Assembly: GCA_018652955.1 (NCBI GenBank)
Contig: JABIBA010000013.1
Location: forward strand, 290,253-354,252
Source of the DNA: Candidatus Peribacter sp.
GTDB lineage: Bacteria; Patescibacteriota; Gracilibacteria; Peribacterales; Peribacteraceae
Reading direction: 5' to 3'
Length of the DNA stretch: 64,000 nucleotides
The first letter of the stretch is position 1; the number at the start of each line of letters is the position of its first letter. Position numbers and translations under genes: made by a program. Positions 52,065 through 60,541 of the stretch are shown here, one piece after another. Under the pieces are notes generated by a model that ran no database searches, was not told the DNA's origin, and saw only the letters and a program-made list of their open reading frames with translations.

Positions 52065-52489
52065 CTCTTCTTTGGCCATAACATCAGTGTGCTTACAACA
52101 AGTAAGAACATGACGATTACTCTTAGGAGTGGCAGGAACGGCGCGAGGAATGTCAGACTTAAGCTAATTCCAAAGAGCGAGATAGGAATCAGAAGACATG
52201 CAGGGCAGAGGAGTGTAACTACGCCAAGACTTCCTGCAATAGTAGAGGCACGCTTAGCTCCAACTGGGCATGTGCCAAGTTTAAGACGAAAGAAGACGAG
52301 CCCTGCATCAAGAGACAGTATAAGAATCAACACACAGGTATAGATCAGTTCAAATTGTGTAGGAGAAGGCCGCGAAAGCCTTGGGAGCAAGTCACCCATG
52401 TACCCAAGTTCCCATGCAAAAAATGTACTAAGGAGTACTGCGGATATACTGAATGGGCGCCAGAAGTTTTTAGATTGCAGAAACGTCAT
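52061..52489 (-). CDS. Membrane protein with a CPxC motif in a helix
   Basis: Product of 142 aa with four hydrophobic segments. LGVVTLLCPACLLIPISLFG (about residues 87-106) places a CPxC pair inside or at the edge of a helix, and a further Cys lies in LGTCPVGAK. Such intramembrane cysteine pairs occur in metal (MerT/MerF-like) and thiol-disulfide transporters; which applies is unknown. It follows the Cys-rich gene by 5 bases and probably works with it. Confidence 0.75.
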   Translation of the reverse strand: MTFLQSKNFWRPFSISAVLLSTFFAWELGYMGDLLPRLSRPSPTQFELIYTCVLILILSLDAGLVFFRLKLGTCPVGAKRASTIAGSLGVVTLLCPACLLIPISLFGISLSLTFLAPFLPLLRVIVMFLLVVSTLMLWPKKS

Positions 52490-52494
52490 GATAG

Positions 52495-52719
52495 TTACGA
52501 TGCGTTATTTAAACAGTATGGACAGCCGTTACATTTTTCCATTGAACATCCTTCCATGTTGTCACATCCAATTTTTTTACAGGTGTCTTCAACAGGACAG
52601 TGATAATTACTTGCTGAAGCAAGTTCACCGTTTTTATTGAGGTATACGGTGTAGCCGATTGTCATGACAGTAATGGCCAAGACAACACTAAACCACGGTG
52701 ATTGAAGAGCTTTGTTCAC
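52495..52719 (-). CDS. Small membrane-anchored Cys-rich protein
   Basis: Product of 74 aa from a GTG start. One membrane helix (SVVLAITVMTIGYTVYL) is followed by an external tail with eight Cys in about 30 residues (CPVEDTCKKIGC, then GCSMEKCNGCPYC). The pattern suggests metal binding or a disulfide-rich module. The GTG is chosen over the upstream ATG (52758) because TTCACA-17-TATAAT with an extended TGC ends exactly 6 bases before it; the longer ORF would start inside the promoter. First gene of a two-gene operon with the CPxC membrane protein. Confidence 0.75.
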   Translation of the reverse strand: MNKALQSPWFSVVLAITVMTIGYTVYLNKNGELASASNYHCPVEDTCKKIGCDNMEGCSMEKCNGCPYCLNNAS

Positions 52720-52725
52720 GTAACT

Positions 52726-52754
52726 ATTATAGCATGATTTTTTTATCGTGTGAA
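52726..52754 (-). promoter_or_regulatory. Promoter of the Cys-rich gene pair, leaderless GTG start
   Basis: Minus strand TTCACA (52749-52754), 17 bases, TATAAT (52726-52731) with TG-C before it, and 6 bases to the GTG. Confidence 0.8.
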
Positions 52755-52790
52755 ACACGCTTACATCTTGAATTGTGGCTTAGAATACGC

Positions 52791-55700
52791 TTATTTTCTC
52801 TTTCTACGTATCCAGCTAAATCCTGCAGCTGCTCCTGCTCCAATTACTGCCACTGCTGCAGGTCCTGTGTCTCCTACAGGCCCTTGGGTTGCTATGAGCG
52901 GTTGCAGTTGTGCCAGTGGAAGCTGGAACGGAAGCTGGTTGTATGTCGGACGCTGAGGGAAGTTGTACTGCTGATACCCTTGGAACTGAGAGGCGACTGC
53001 TGCTTGTGGGGTAACGGATTCTTGGGCTTCCTCCTCTTCGGTATCAGATGCGATGAGAGTGTCTTCTTCTTCTATTCTGCAGAATCGGTCACAACCATCA
53101 TTACTTATACGGTTTCCATCATCACAGGTTTCTACAGAGTCGGTGATACCATCTCCGCATCGGCCACCACTACAATCTGGTCGGCAGTTGGCATCTGGAG
53201 AGGCAGAGTTACGGTTTCCATCATCACACTCTTCGCCTGCATCTATTACCTCATCGCCACAGGTCAGAGAAAGGAAGCGACACTGTTGGCATTGATAGGG
53301 AAGATCAGAATCGTGCAAAGAGCTTTCACATTGTTCGCCGAGTAAGCTCTGCACAATACCGTCTCCGCAGATACCAAGTTCAAGAAGGCACACGGAGTTA
53401 CATCCGTCATTGTCTCTTCGGTTTCTGTCGTCACATTCTTCTGGAGGCTCGAGTGTTCCATTTCCACATATCACGGCGGATGCTACGAGTGATTCTTCTG
53501 TAAGGGTTAGTGTTTCTTCTGGAGCACTATTCTTATTCTGTAGAGCTGTGATTATTTGAAGGGAATTATCTGAAGAAGATGAGAATGCAATGATCGTGCT
53601 CTTTTGTGAGGAAGAGAAAATATTACTAGTACTGCTACTACTAATGCTTGATGACTTTGGCTTTAGTGGACAGGTGCATGTTTGAATGTCACAAGTGCGC
53701 AATGGGCTTACACAATCGATTGCAGCTTCACATTCTTCATCTCCTTCGAGTATTCCATCTCGGCAGACAGACTCGACGTGTTCGCAATCGGTATCATTGG
53801 TGCAATTGAATGGACCAGGTCCTTTGATAGTGACACAGGCATTATTAATACAAGCAGTGTGTGTGCCACAGCCAAGTTGAGGGTGGCATTTGTGTGGACC
53901 AGCACCTCCTATTTGCAGACAGGCATTATTACTACATTCCAGATGAGACTCCTCTCCACATCCAAGAGAGAGCACACATTCATTTCTTCCTGCACCTGCT
54001 ACGAGTTTACAGCTGCTGCCATCACATACAGCATGAGAAGGACCGGGAGTGCTAGTCGATGAGCTACTACTAGAGGAAGAGCTTGTATTGCCATCGTCAT
54101 TATCATCCTGATCATCTTCATCTTCCTCATCATCGTCATCGTTATCATCATCTCCACCGTCATCTCCTCCTCCGGTGTCAGCGAGGCTACTACTTGAAGA
54201 ACTGGATTGCGACAGGTCTTTTCCTTGGCAATCTTTATCACAACCACTTGTCTCTACAGCCTTACAAGAGCCTTGATTGCTCGGGAAAGCGGGGTTCCAG
54301 ATACACGTATCTATCCAACGAGTGACAACTGGATCCAGTACATCACAGAGGGATCCATCTGCGCATCGCATCTCTCCGCTGTCGCATTGTTCTCCGCTAT
54401 CAACGATTCCATCACCACATCGAGCAGGCTTACAATCTGTTCGGCATGCTGCATTTGGCTCGTCGGAGTTACTATCTCCTGCATCGCAAACTTCGTCATC
54501 CATTGTCCTATGCTTGTCATCCATTCCCTTGGAATAGACTTTGTTGTCTCCACAATAGTCTCCAGTACAACTTAATTTGCAGAGTATGCCTATACCTTCT
54601 GCATTTTGCGTAATGCAGTTTGTCGTAACTATCGGTCCACAATCACATTCTTCACCATGATTAGTTTCGATTTGACCATTTCCACAAGTGCCAGACGTGC
54701 AATCTTTTCGGCAAGCAGCTTCTGTGTCATCAGAATTTCTGTCTCCTTCATCACACTGCTCATTGCCTTCACGTATTCCGTTTCCGCATTCTGGCCCTGT
54801 TCCATCATCTTCATCATCTACGTCTTCAATACTGCTCGTACTACTTGATGCACTTGATAGTACTTGCCCTTCGCTCTTACATTGGCTGTCACAACCGTCA
54901 CCGTCTTGCGGTTCACAGGTTCCTCCGAATGCTTCACATAGGTAATCCGAGACCTTGTCTAGACCCCCTCCTCCAACCCATAAATGGTAGCAATCCATTC
55001 CCTCAAACTTTTCTCCATCCGGTTTACTAATACCGACACATTTTGAGCCATTATCACATTCTTCTTCATGCCCCTCTAGTCTCTGGTATCCGTTTTGAGA
55101 TCCTTCTGAATTATCGACAACGCCATCTCCACAGAGAGGAAGGTAACATCCTTCCCTGCATTGAGCTGAGCCTTTACCAAGTTGATTTGCCCCTGGGTCA
55201 CACTCTTCATCTGCAGAGTGTTCGACTCCAGTATCAACTCTGCCATTACCACAGAGAATTTCTCCGTATGTACAAGAAGAGGTGCAAAACACATCGCCCC
55301 AAGTCTTTCCTTCTTGTCCACCTTGGATGACACACCAGTCTCCTTTTCCGCAGCATGTGTTCCTCTTGGATGCGTGACAGTCATTGCAAGATGCTCCACT
55401 TACCGCGCATTTTGCCCCAAGGTCACATTCTTCATCCTGGTCTATGTTTCCGTTTCCACAGCCCATGTTTACGAGTTTGCATGATGCAGAACATCCATCT
55501 CCATCATCACGGTTTCCATCGTCACATTCTTCATCATCTTCTGTGTAACGCTGTCCGTCGAGGCCATCTCTTTCTTCTACTCCATTTCCACAGTAATGGG
55601 AGAGGTTGCAACTACTCGACCAGCAGCGAACCTGTGTCCCATTTCCGTATGGAGTTTTTGCGTTTGTGGTGCTGCAGTATTGCGGAGTTACACCTTCACC

Positions 55701-56591
55701 TAGTCCACACTCACAGAGTTCATCACTATCGAGAATGCCATCCCCACACCCTGCCGGAGTGCAATCTGTTCTACAGGCGTCGGGTTCGGTGTCAGAATTA
55801 TCTTCACCGTCATCACACCATTCTCCATGTTGCTTAAAGCCGTCACCACAAGAGGAGGATTTGCAGTCGTTCGTACATCCATCGGTGTTACTGGTATTGC
55901 CATCGTCACATTCTTCACCTTCTTCTGTATCTCCATTTCCGCATTCAGGCTGATTGCCGCCGTCATCTCCACCGTCATCTCCTCCATTACCTCCTTGTGA
56001 TCCACAGCAGAAATCCCAGCCGGAACGAGGAGTTGAAAAACAGTCAGTGACTGTGCTTCCCCCTTCTTCACGAGCATAACAACCTTGGTTTTTAGCTCCA
56101 CATCGACTGCAGAGACTTTCTGTACATGAGGAACATGCATTTCCTCCACCATCAGATCCATTATCACCATTATCTCCACCATCTACTCCACCATTCAATC
56201 CACCATCTATCCCTCCATCTAGTCCTCCGTCAGTTCCTCCGATAGGACCGGGTAGTGGCGGTGGACCAGGGGCTGTACCGATTGCTCCACCATCTCCTGT
56301 GCCATTTCCACCACCAGTGGAACAGCCGGGCAATTGAGTGTTCTTGCATTCACCGTCGAGACCGTTTACAACACATAAGTCATCTGTACAAGCATCTCCA
56401 TCATTGCAATTAACAATGCTCATTGGGTCTCCAGGGCAGCATTCTCCCGTAATAAATTCACAACCTGGAGTATTTACCCACGCATTATTTTGCTCAGGCA
56501 CAATCACTTGTCCCAACTGAGAAATGCTCATAGCAGATATGATCCCTACAAGAATTATGAGAACGCCGACTTTACCAATATTATTGTGCAT
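52791..56591 (-). CDS. Large DUF4215 Cys-rich repeat surface protein
   Basis: Product of 1266 aa. An N-terminal signal/anchor helix (VGVLIILVGIISAMSISQL) precedes more than ten repeats of the DUF4215 type, each with the CGNGxxExGEECDDGN...DGC...C pattern. Low-complexity linkers break up the repeats: Gly/Asp-rich near residue 110-170 and two Ser-rich stretches. The C-terminus has VGDTGP, then a hydrophobic Ala/Gly helix and RRKRK, a layout like a sortase signal although no strict LPxTG is present. Probably a long, disulfide-rich cell-surface protein for adhesion. The ATG at 56591 is preferred over TTG 56603; TAGAAT lies 12 bases before it. Confidence 0.88.
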   Translation of the reverse strand: MHNNIGKVGVLIILVGIISAMSISQLGQVIVPEQNNAWVNTPGCEFITGECCPGDPMSIVNCNDGDACTDDLCVVNGLDGECKNTQLPGCSTGGGNGTGDGGAIGTAPGPPPLPGPIGGTDGGLDGGIDGGLNGGVDGGDNGDNGSDGGGNACSSCTESLCSRCGAKNQGCYAREEGGSTVTDCFSTPRSGWDFCCGSQGGNGGDDGGDDGGNQPECGNGDTEEGEECDDGNTSNTDGCTNDCKSSSCGDGFKQHGEWCDDGEDNSDTEPDACRTDCTPAGCGDGILDSDELCECGLGEGVTPQYCSTTNAKTPYGNGTQVRCWSSSCNLSHYCGNGVEERDGLDGQRYTEDDEECDDGNRDDGDGCSASCKLVNMGCGNGNIDQDEECDLGAKCAVSGASCNDCHASKRNTCCGKGDWCVIQGGQEGKTWGDVFCTSSCTYGEILCGNGRVDTGVEHSADEECDPGANQLGKGSAQCREGCYLPLCGDGVVDNSEGSQNGYQRLEGHEEECDNGSKCVGISKPDGEKFEGMDCYHLWVGGGGLDKVSDYLCEAFGGTCEPQDGDGCDSQCKSEGQVLSSASSSTSSIEDVDDEDDGTGPECGNGIREGNEQCDEGDRNSDDTEAACRKDCTSGTCGNGQIETNHGEECDCGPIVTTNCITQNAEGIGILCKLSCTGDYCGDNKVYSKGMDDKHRTMDDEVCDAGDSNSDEPNAACRTDCKPARCGDGIVDSGEQCDSGEMRCADGSLCDVLDPVVTRWIDTCIWNPAFPSNQGSCKAVETSGCDKDCQGKDLSQSSSSSSSLADTGGGDDGGDDDNDDDDEEDEDDQDDNDDGNTSSSSSSSSSTSTPGPSHAVCDGSSCKLVAGAGRNECVLSLGCGEESHLECSNNACLQIGGAGPHKCHPQLGCGTHTACINNACVTIKGPGPFNCTNDTDCEHVESVCRDGILEGDEECEAAIDCVSPLRTCDIQTCTCPLKPKSSSISSSSTSNIFSSSQKSTIIAFSSSSDNSLQIITALQNKNSAPEETLTLTEESLVASAVICGNGTLEPPEECDDRNRRDNDGCNSVCLLELGICGDGIVQSLLGEQCESSLHDSDLPYQCQQCRFLSLTCGDEVIDAGEECDDGNRNSASPDANCRPDCSGGRCGDGITDSVETCDDGNRISNDGCDRFCRIEEEDTLIASDTEEEEAQESVTPQAAVASQFQGYQQYNFPQRPTYNQLPFQLPLAQLQPLIATQGPVGDTGPAAVAVIGAGAAAGFSWIRRKRK

Positions 56592-56643
56592 ACAATTGAT
56601 CAAATTCTATCAAATCTCTTTCGATAATTAGCTTGCCAATACT

Positions 56644-56667
56644 AAAAAACCCCGCATGCACGGGGTT
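56644..56667 (-). terminator. Terminator of rplJL
   Basis: Minus strand ACCCCG / CGGGGT with a 6-base loop, followed by six T. It lies about 20 bases after the rplL stop. Confidence 0.9.
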
Positions 56668-56687
56668 CGATAGTAATCAGTAAATGA

Positions 56688-57098
56688 TTATTTAAGCGTT
56701 ACTGTTGCTCCAGCTTCTTCAAGCTTCTTCTTCATCTCTTCAGCTTCGTCTTTTGGAACACCTTCCTTGATTACTTTAGGTGCGCCATCAACTGCTGCCT
56801 TGGCTTCGCCAAGAGGGAGACCTGTGATCTCTCGAACTGCTTTGATAGCAGCGATCTTCTGATCACCGGCACCAGTGAGCTCGACGTCGTAGTTACTCTT
56901 TTCTTCAGCTCCGCCTGCGTCACCGCCAGCGGCTGCCCCTGCTGCCACCGCGACTGGTGCAGCTGCAGAAATGCCGTACTCTTCCTCCATGAATTTTACG
57001 ACGTTGTTCAACTGTACAACGTTAAGCTTCTCGACTGCGTCAATTACTGTCTTCTCTTCTTTAGAGAGTTCTACTGTAGTTGTTGTGTCATCAGCCAT
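56688..57098 (-). CDS. rplL: 50S ribosomal protein L7/L12
   Basis: Product of 136 aa. N-terminal dimerisation helices, an Ala/Gly-rich hinge ([15 protein letters not shown], about residues 54-68) and the factor-binding C-terminal domain ([20 protein letters not shown], then [20 protein letters not shown]). It recruits translation GTPases to the ribosome stalk. Second gene of rplJ-rplL, 30 bases after rplJ. Confidence 0.97.
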   Translation of the reverse strand: MADDTTTTVELSKEEKTVIDAVEKLNVVQLNNVVKFMEEEYGISAAAPVAVAAGAAAGGDAGGAEEKSNYDVELTGAGDQKIAAIKAVREITGLPLGEAKAAVDGAPKVIKEGVPKDEAEEMKKKLEEAGATVTLK

Positions 57099-57128
57099 GA
57101 TGGATAAGGGGAAATAAAATAAAGCAAA

Positions 57129-57842
57129 TTAAGATTCGGATCCTTCTGATGCAGCAGGTGCTTCATCAGTCTTTGGTGGTTCTTGCGTTGGGGCTGCCTC
57201 CTCGGCAGCAGGTGTTTCCTCTGCAGCTGGAGCTGCTTCTTCCTCAGGTGCTGCAGCAGGCTCTGCTTCTTCCGCTGGCTCTGGTGCAACTTCTGGTGTT
57301 TGTACTTCATCTTTTACGAAACCTCCTTTGTCTGCCATCTGATCCAAAGCACGTGCGAATCCTCCAAGTGGAGAAGTACAAAGGCTTGCAAAGCTCACAA
57401 GTGGAGAGCGAAGCATTCCAACAAACATACCAAGGAGTTCTTCACGACCAGGCATTTGTGCAAGAGTCATAGACTCTTGCGGCGTGAGAAGTTTTCCATC
57501 GTATACACCACCAACAAGAGTTACCTTGTCGTGATCTTTGCTGAATTTGAATGCTGTCTGTGCTCCTGATAGGGGATCTTCGTAACTCATGATGCATCCA
57601 ATAGGACCATCGATTTCTTTAGGAGTAATATCTGGAAGGCCAGCTTCTTTAAAAGCGAGCTTGATAAGAGTCTTCTTAGCTACCTTCATCTCTGCACCGT
57701 TTTCTCGTAGCTGAGAACGCAAGTCACTAACGTCTCCTACATTTAGTCCAATGAAGTGACTAAACATTACAGACTGTGAGTCTTTAAGTTTTGTAGCTAG
57801 TTCTGTAACTTGTGCGGTCTTTTGATCTTTAGTGAGAGCCAT
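57129..57842 (-). CDS. rplJ: 50S ribosomal protein L10 with long acidic C-terminal tail
   Basis: Product of 237 aa. The first 170 residues are a normal L10 (MALTKDQKTAQVTELATKL start, VAKKTLIKLAFKEAG, VGGVYDGKLLTPQE), forming the stalk base. About 65 extra residues follow, almost only Ala, Glu, Pro and Thr (PEPAEEAEPAAAPEEEAAPA type), absent from usual L10 (about 165-175 aa). No Shine-Dalgarno is visible. Preceded by an L10-type leader that ends in a terminator, implying autoregulated attenuation. Confidence 0.95.
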   Translation of the reverse strand: MALTKDQKTAQVTELATKLKDSQSVMFSHFIGLNVGDVSDLRSQLRENGAEMKVAKKTLIKLAFKEAGLPDITPKEIDGPIGCIMSYEDPLSGAQTAFKFSKDHDKVTLVGGVYDGKLLTPQESMTLAQMPGREELLGMFVGMLRSPLVSFASLCTSPLGGFARALDQMADKGGFVKDEVQTPEVAPEPAEEAEPAAAPEEEAAPAAEETPAAEEAAPTQEPPKTDEAPAASEGSES

Positions 57843-57870
57843 GATAGTAAGAGTTTAGGAGTGTGGAGTT

Positions 57871-58011
57871 AAAAAAAGTCTCCAGGATGACCGGGAGACC
57901 AGCGAGGTAGACGACACGACTCAGCAAGCCTAAGCCGACTGAACGATGCTGTATACCTCGGAGGGTCTAATTTGGGGCCATCAGCCTTGCGCCCTCGGTC
58001 TTCGGTCGTTT
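57871..58011 (-). ncRNA. L10 leader RNA with terminal attenuator
   Basis: Minus-strand leader from a TATAAA box (58018-58023, with TTCTTG 17 bases upstream) to rplJ. The 5' part (CGAAGACCGAGGGCGC and following) resembles the L10-binding element upstream of rplJL in other bacteria. The 3' end is a terminator: GTCTCC / GGAGAC (57894-57899 with 57878-57883), an inner GG/CC pair, then seven T (57871-57877), 29 bases before the ATG. Binding of the L10-L12 complex would set readthrough, as known for this leader class. Confidence 0.75.
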
Positions 58012-58031
58012 GGGGATTTTATACGATAGCT

Positions 58032-58059
58032 TTGTTTTAGCAAGAAAATACGTTATATT
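58032..58059 (+). promoter_or_regulatory. Promoter of dtd, leaderless start
   Basis: TTGTTT (58032-58037), 16 bases, TATATT (58054-58059), then 9 bases to the ATG. It diverges from the rplJ promoter; the two overlap. Confidence 0.65.
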
Positions 58060-58068
58060 TTTCTGACT

Positions 58069-58512
58069 ATGCGCCTTATCCTCCAAAAAGTCACCGAAGC
58101 CTCTGTCTCTGTGGACGGGGAAATCGTCGGCCAGATAGATGCGGGATATCTGTTATTTCTAGGCATACTCCATGGAGATACAGCAGCACAGGCAGAGCTG
58201 ATTGCTGAGAAGATCGTAAAGACGAGGTTATTTGATTCCGCAGATGGAAAAATTAATGATCAGTCTATCCTCGATACAGGTGGCTCAATCTTGGTTGTAT
58301 CGCAGTTTACGTTGGCAGGAAGGCTCGAGAAGGGGAATCGCCCGGACTACAGCCAGGCGGAGTCTCCGGATGCGGCGAAGGTTTTGTATGAATACTTCAT
58401 CAGAAAGTTAGAACAGCTTGGGGTTGCCAAAGTGGAATCTGGTGAATTTGGAGCGTATATGGACGTAACGCTAAAAAATGATGGACCTGTCACGCTAATA
58501 TTAGAACGCTAG
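58069..58512 (+). CDS. dtd: D-aminoacyl-tRNA deacylase
   Basis: Product of 147 aa, hydrolysing D-aminoacyl-tRNA (and Gly-tRNA-Ala) to keep translation homochiral. The conserved VVSQFTLAG (about residue 79) and NDGPVTLIL near the C-terminus (family NxGPVT) are both present, and length is normal. An operon with the downstream Rel gene is unlikely, as 74 bases separate them. Confidence 0.95.
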   Translation: MRLILQKVTEASVSVDGEIVGQIDAGYLLFLGILHGDTAAQAELIAEKIVKTRLFDSADGKINDQSILDTGGSILVVSQFTLAGRLEKGNRPDYSQAESPDAAKVLYEYFIRKLEQLGVAKVESGEFGAYMDVTLKNDGPVTLILER

Positions 58513-58586
58513 ACTTTCGCTAAAACTACCGTTATTTGGCTTACTATGGCCAAAAAATGTGAACGATAACCCTATGCAGAGGTTGA

Positions 58587-60536
58587 ATGCCTCCTTACTA
58601 TGGTTCTCCAATGACAAGCGTCGCGAGCATTCAGTTGGCCCCTGTTCTCGACCGACTCGGAGAGTCCGGTGCATCGTATGATACCAGTAGACTTGCTCGA
58701 GCGTTTACAATCGCTCAGTCCAGTTTTGGTGATGAGCCACATTGGACTGGCGAAACAGTTCTTAGTCATACATTGGGAGTCTTGGAGCAACTTTCTCCTT
58801 TTGAGCCCGATGAAGACACGGTAGTTGCCTGCTTACTGCATCATGTACTAGAGCAGCAGCAGATGACGCTTACAGAACTAGAGGAGCAATTTGGTTCTAA
58901 GGTACGCTCTCTTGTTTCTGGTATTCATCTTCTTTCGCATATAACTCTAGAAGGCCGACGCAGATCTATAGAGGATCTTCGTATCATGTTGCTGTCCGTA
59001 TCAGATGATATTCGTGTGTTGCTGGTATGTTTTTGCGACCGAGCACACTGCTTTAAGTCTATTGAAAAAATAGATCCTGCACGCGCCAAGCGTCTTGCTC
59101 AGGATGTATTGCAACTTTTTGCACCTGTAGCAGCACGTCTTGGAATCTATTCGATAAAGCATGAGCTAGAAAGCTTTGCGTTTCCAGTACTCTACAAGCA
59201 TGACAGTGAGCACATTGCGCAGCAGTTAGACCGTATACATATAGAACGTCCAGACTTCCTCCAGAAGTCCTGCACAGCCTTAGAGCATTTTTTGGATGAG
59301 CAAGGTATAGAAGCAAAGGTCAGCTCTCGCCAAAAATATTCCTACAGTATTTTTCAGAAAATGCGCAGGAAGTCTCTTACAAGCATTGAGGATATTTACG
59401 ATTTGTTTGCACTGCGCGTTATCGTAGAATCAGAAGAAGATTGCTACCGTGTTTTAGGACTATTACATCGACTTGGTCGCCCACTTCCCAATCGCTTTAA
59501 GGACTACATTGCATTTCCTAAGCCCAACGGATATCAGAGTTTGCATACAACGCTTGCAGGGTTTGCAGACCTCCCTGATAACCACTTTATGGAGGTGCAG
59601 ATTCGTACGACAACAATGCATCGTGAAGCACAGTACGGTATAGCCGCTCACTGGAGCTATAAAGAGGATGGTGCCACTGCGCGTGCTATCGAAAATGTGC
59701 AGCTGCACTCCATGCTTATCAACCAAGAATCTGTAGAAGAAGATGGAGGATCAGATGATAGTCAGTCGTTTGCTGATCACATCTTTGTACTTACTCCACG
59801 TGGTGAGGTTATTGAGCTTCCAGAAGGAGCGACTCCTTTGGACTTTGCATTTCAAGTGCACACAGATCTTGGGCTTTCATTTAGAGGGGCTCACGTAAAT
59901 GGATCGATTGTTTCTATGGATTATCAATTAGAAAATGGTGACGTGGTTGAAATCCAAAAACACTCTTCACCAAAACCTTCTACTCAGTGGATGCAGATGT
60001 TACGTATGGCGAGTAGCCGTAGTAAATTGCGAAGATATCTGTATGCACAGGAGCGTCCACAGCTTATATCTACAGGAAAAGAAATGGTTGCTGCGGAGTT
60101 TAAAAAGAGGGGAATTGCACCACTGACGACTGACCTCTCTATATTACGTTTGTGCGATGGAGAATCCCTTAACTTCTCTCAGAGAGAAGATGTGTTAATG
60201 AAAATTGGCCAAGGATCTGAGCGTGCTGCAGCACTCTTTCCTCGTTTAGGACTTCTTACAGAGCAAGAGCGAGGAGGGCACGAGGATGTTCCCGCTAAAA
60301 AAGCTATAGAGAAAAAGCCTGGGAGAATGCAACGTAAGGATTCTCTGATTGGAATCGAAGGAGGAATATCTATGCCAATGCGCTATGCCAAATGTTGTGG
60401 ACCGCAGGAGTTACCTAAAGAAAGCATTGCAGGAAATATTGCTCGTGAAGGAATAGTTATGGTGCACAGAGACCAATGTCGGATGTACGCAAATACTAAC
60501 CCCGAACGAAGAGTGAAGGTCTGGTGGAAGAAATAG
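58587..60536 (+). CDS. rel: RelA/SpoT-family (p)ppGpp synthetase with degenerate hydrolase site
   Basis: Product of 649 aa. The N-terminal HD domain keeps His61 (LSHTLGVLE) but reads CLLHHVLEQQ at residues 82-91 where active enzymes have LLHD(V)(V)ED, so the metal-binding Asp and following acidic pair are lost. The synthetase domain is intact (KYSYSIFQKMRRK, DLFALRVIV, FKDYIAFPKPNGYQSLHTT, EVQIRTTTMH). A TGS domain (FVLTPRGEVIELPEGATPLD) and a short zinc-finger-like C-terminus (YAKCCGPQ, HRDQC) follow; no full ACT domain is seen. It is probably a synthetase-only enzyme. The start at 58587 is uncertain, with a second ATG at 58611. Confidence 0.9.
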   Translation: MPPYYGSPMTSVASIQLAPVLDRLGESGASYDTSRLARAFTIAQSSFGDEPHWTGETVLSHTLGVLEQLSPFEPDEDTVVACLLHHVLEQQQMTLTELEEQFGSKVRSLVSGIHLLSHITLEGRRRSIEDLRIMLLSVSDDIRVLLVCFCDRAHCFKSIEKIDPARAKRLAQDVLQLFAPVAARLGIYSIKHELESFAFPVLYKHDSEHIAQQLDRIHIERPDFLQKSCTALEHFLDEQGIEAKVSSRQKYSYSIFQKMRRKSLTSIEDIYDLFALRVIVESEEDCYRVLGLLHRLGRPLPNRFKDYIAFPKPNGYQSLHTTLAGFADLPDNHFMEVQIRTTTMHREAQYGIAAHWSYKEDGATARAIENVQLHSMLINQESVEEDGGSDDSQSFADHIFVLTPRGEVIELPEGATPLDFAFQVHTDLGLSFRGAHVNGSIVSMDYQLENGDVVEIQKHSSPKPSTQWMQMLRMASSRSKLRRYLYAQERPQLISTGKEMVAAEFKKRGIAPLTTDLSILRLCDGESLNFSQREDVLMKIGQGSERAAALFPRLGLLTEQERGGHEDVPAKKAIEKKPGRMQRKDSLIGIEGGISMPMRYAKCCGPQELPKESIAGNIAREGIVMVHRDQCRMYANTNPERRVKVWWKK

Positions 60537-60541
60537 CGTGA

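Noticed and set aside
52698..56520. Many long plus-strand frames opposite the DUF4215 gene
   Set aside because: They mirror the repetitive Cys/Asp/Gly codons of the minus-strand gene, are themselves repetitive, and lack promoters or plausible protein features.
52791..56591. Regular repeats considered as a CRISPR array
   Set aside because: The repeats are degenerate protein-coding DUF4215 units in one continuous frame, with no constant direct repeat and spacer pattern. No cas genes are near.
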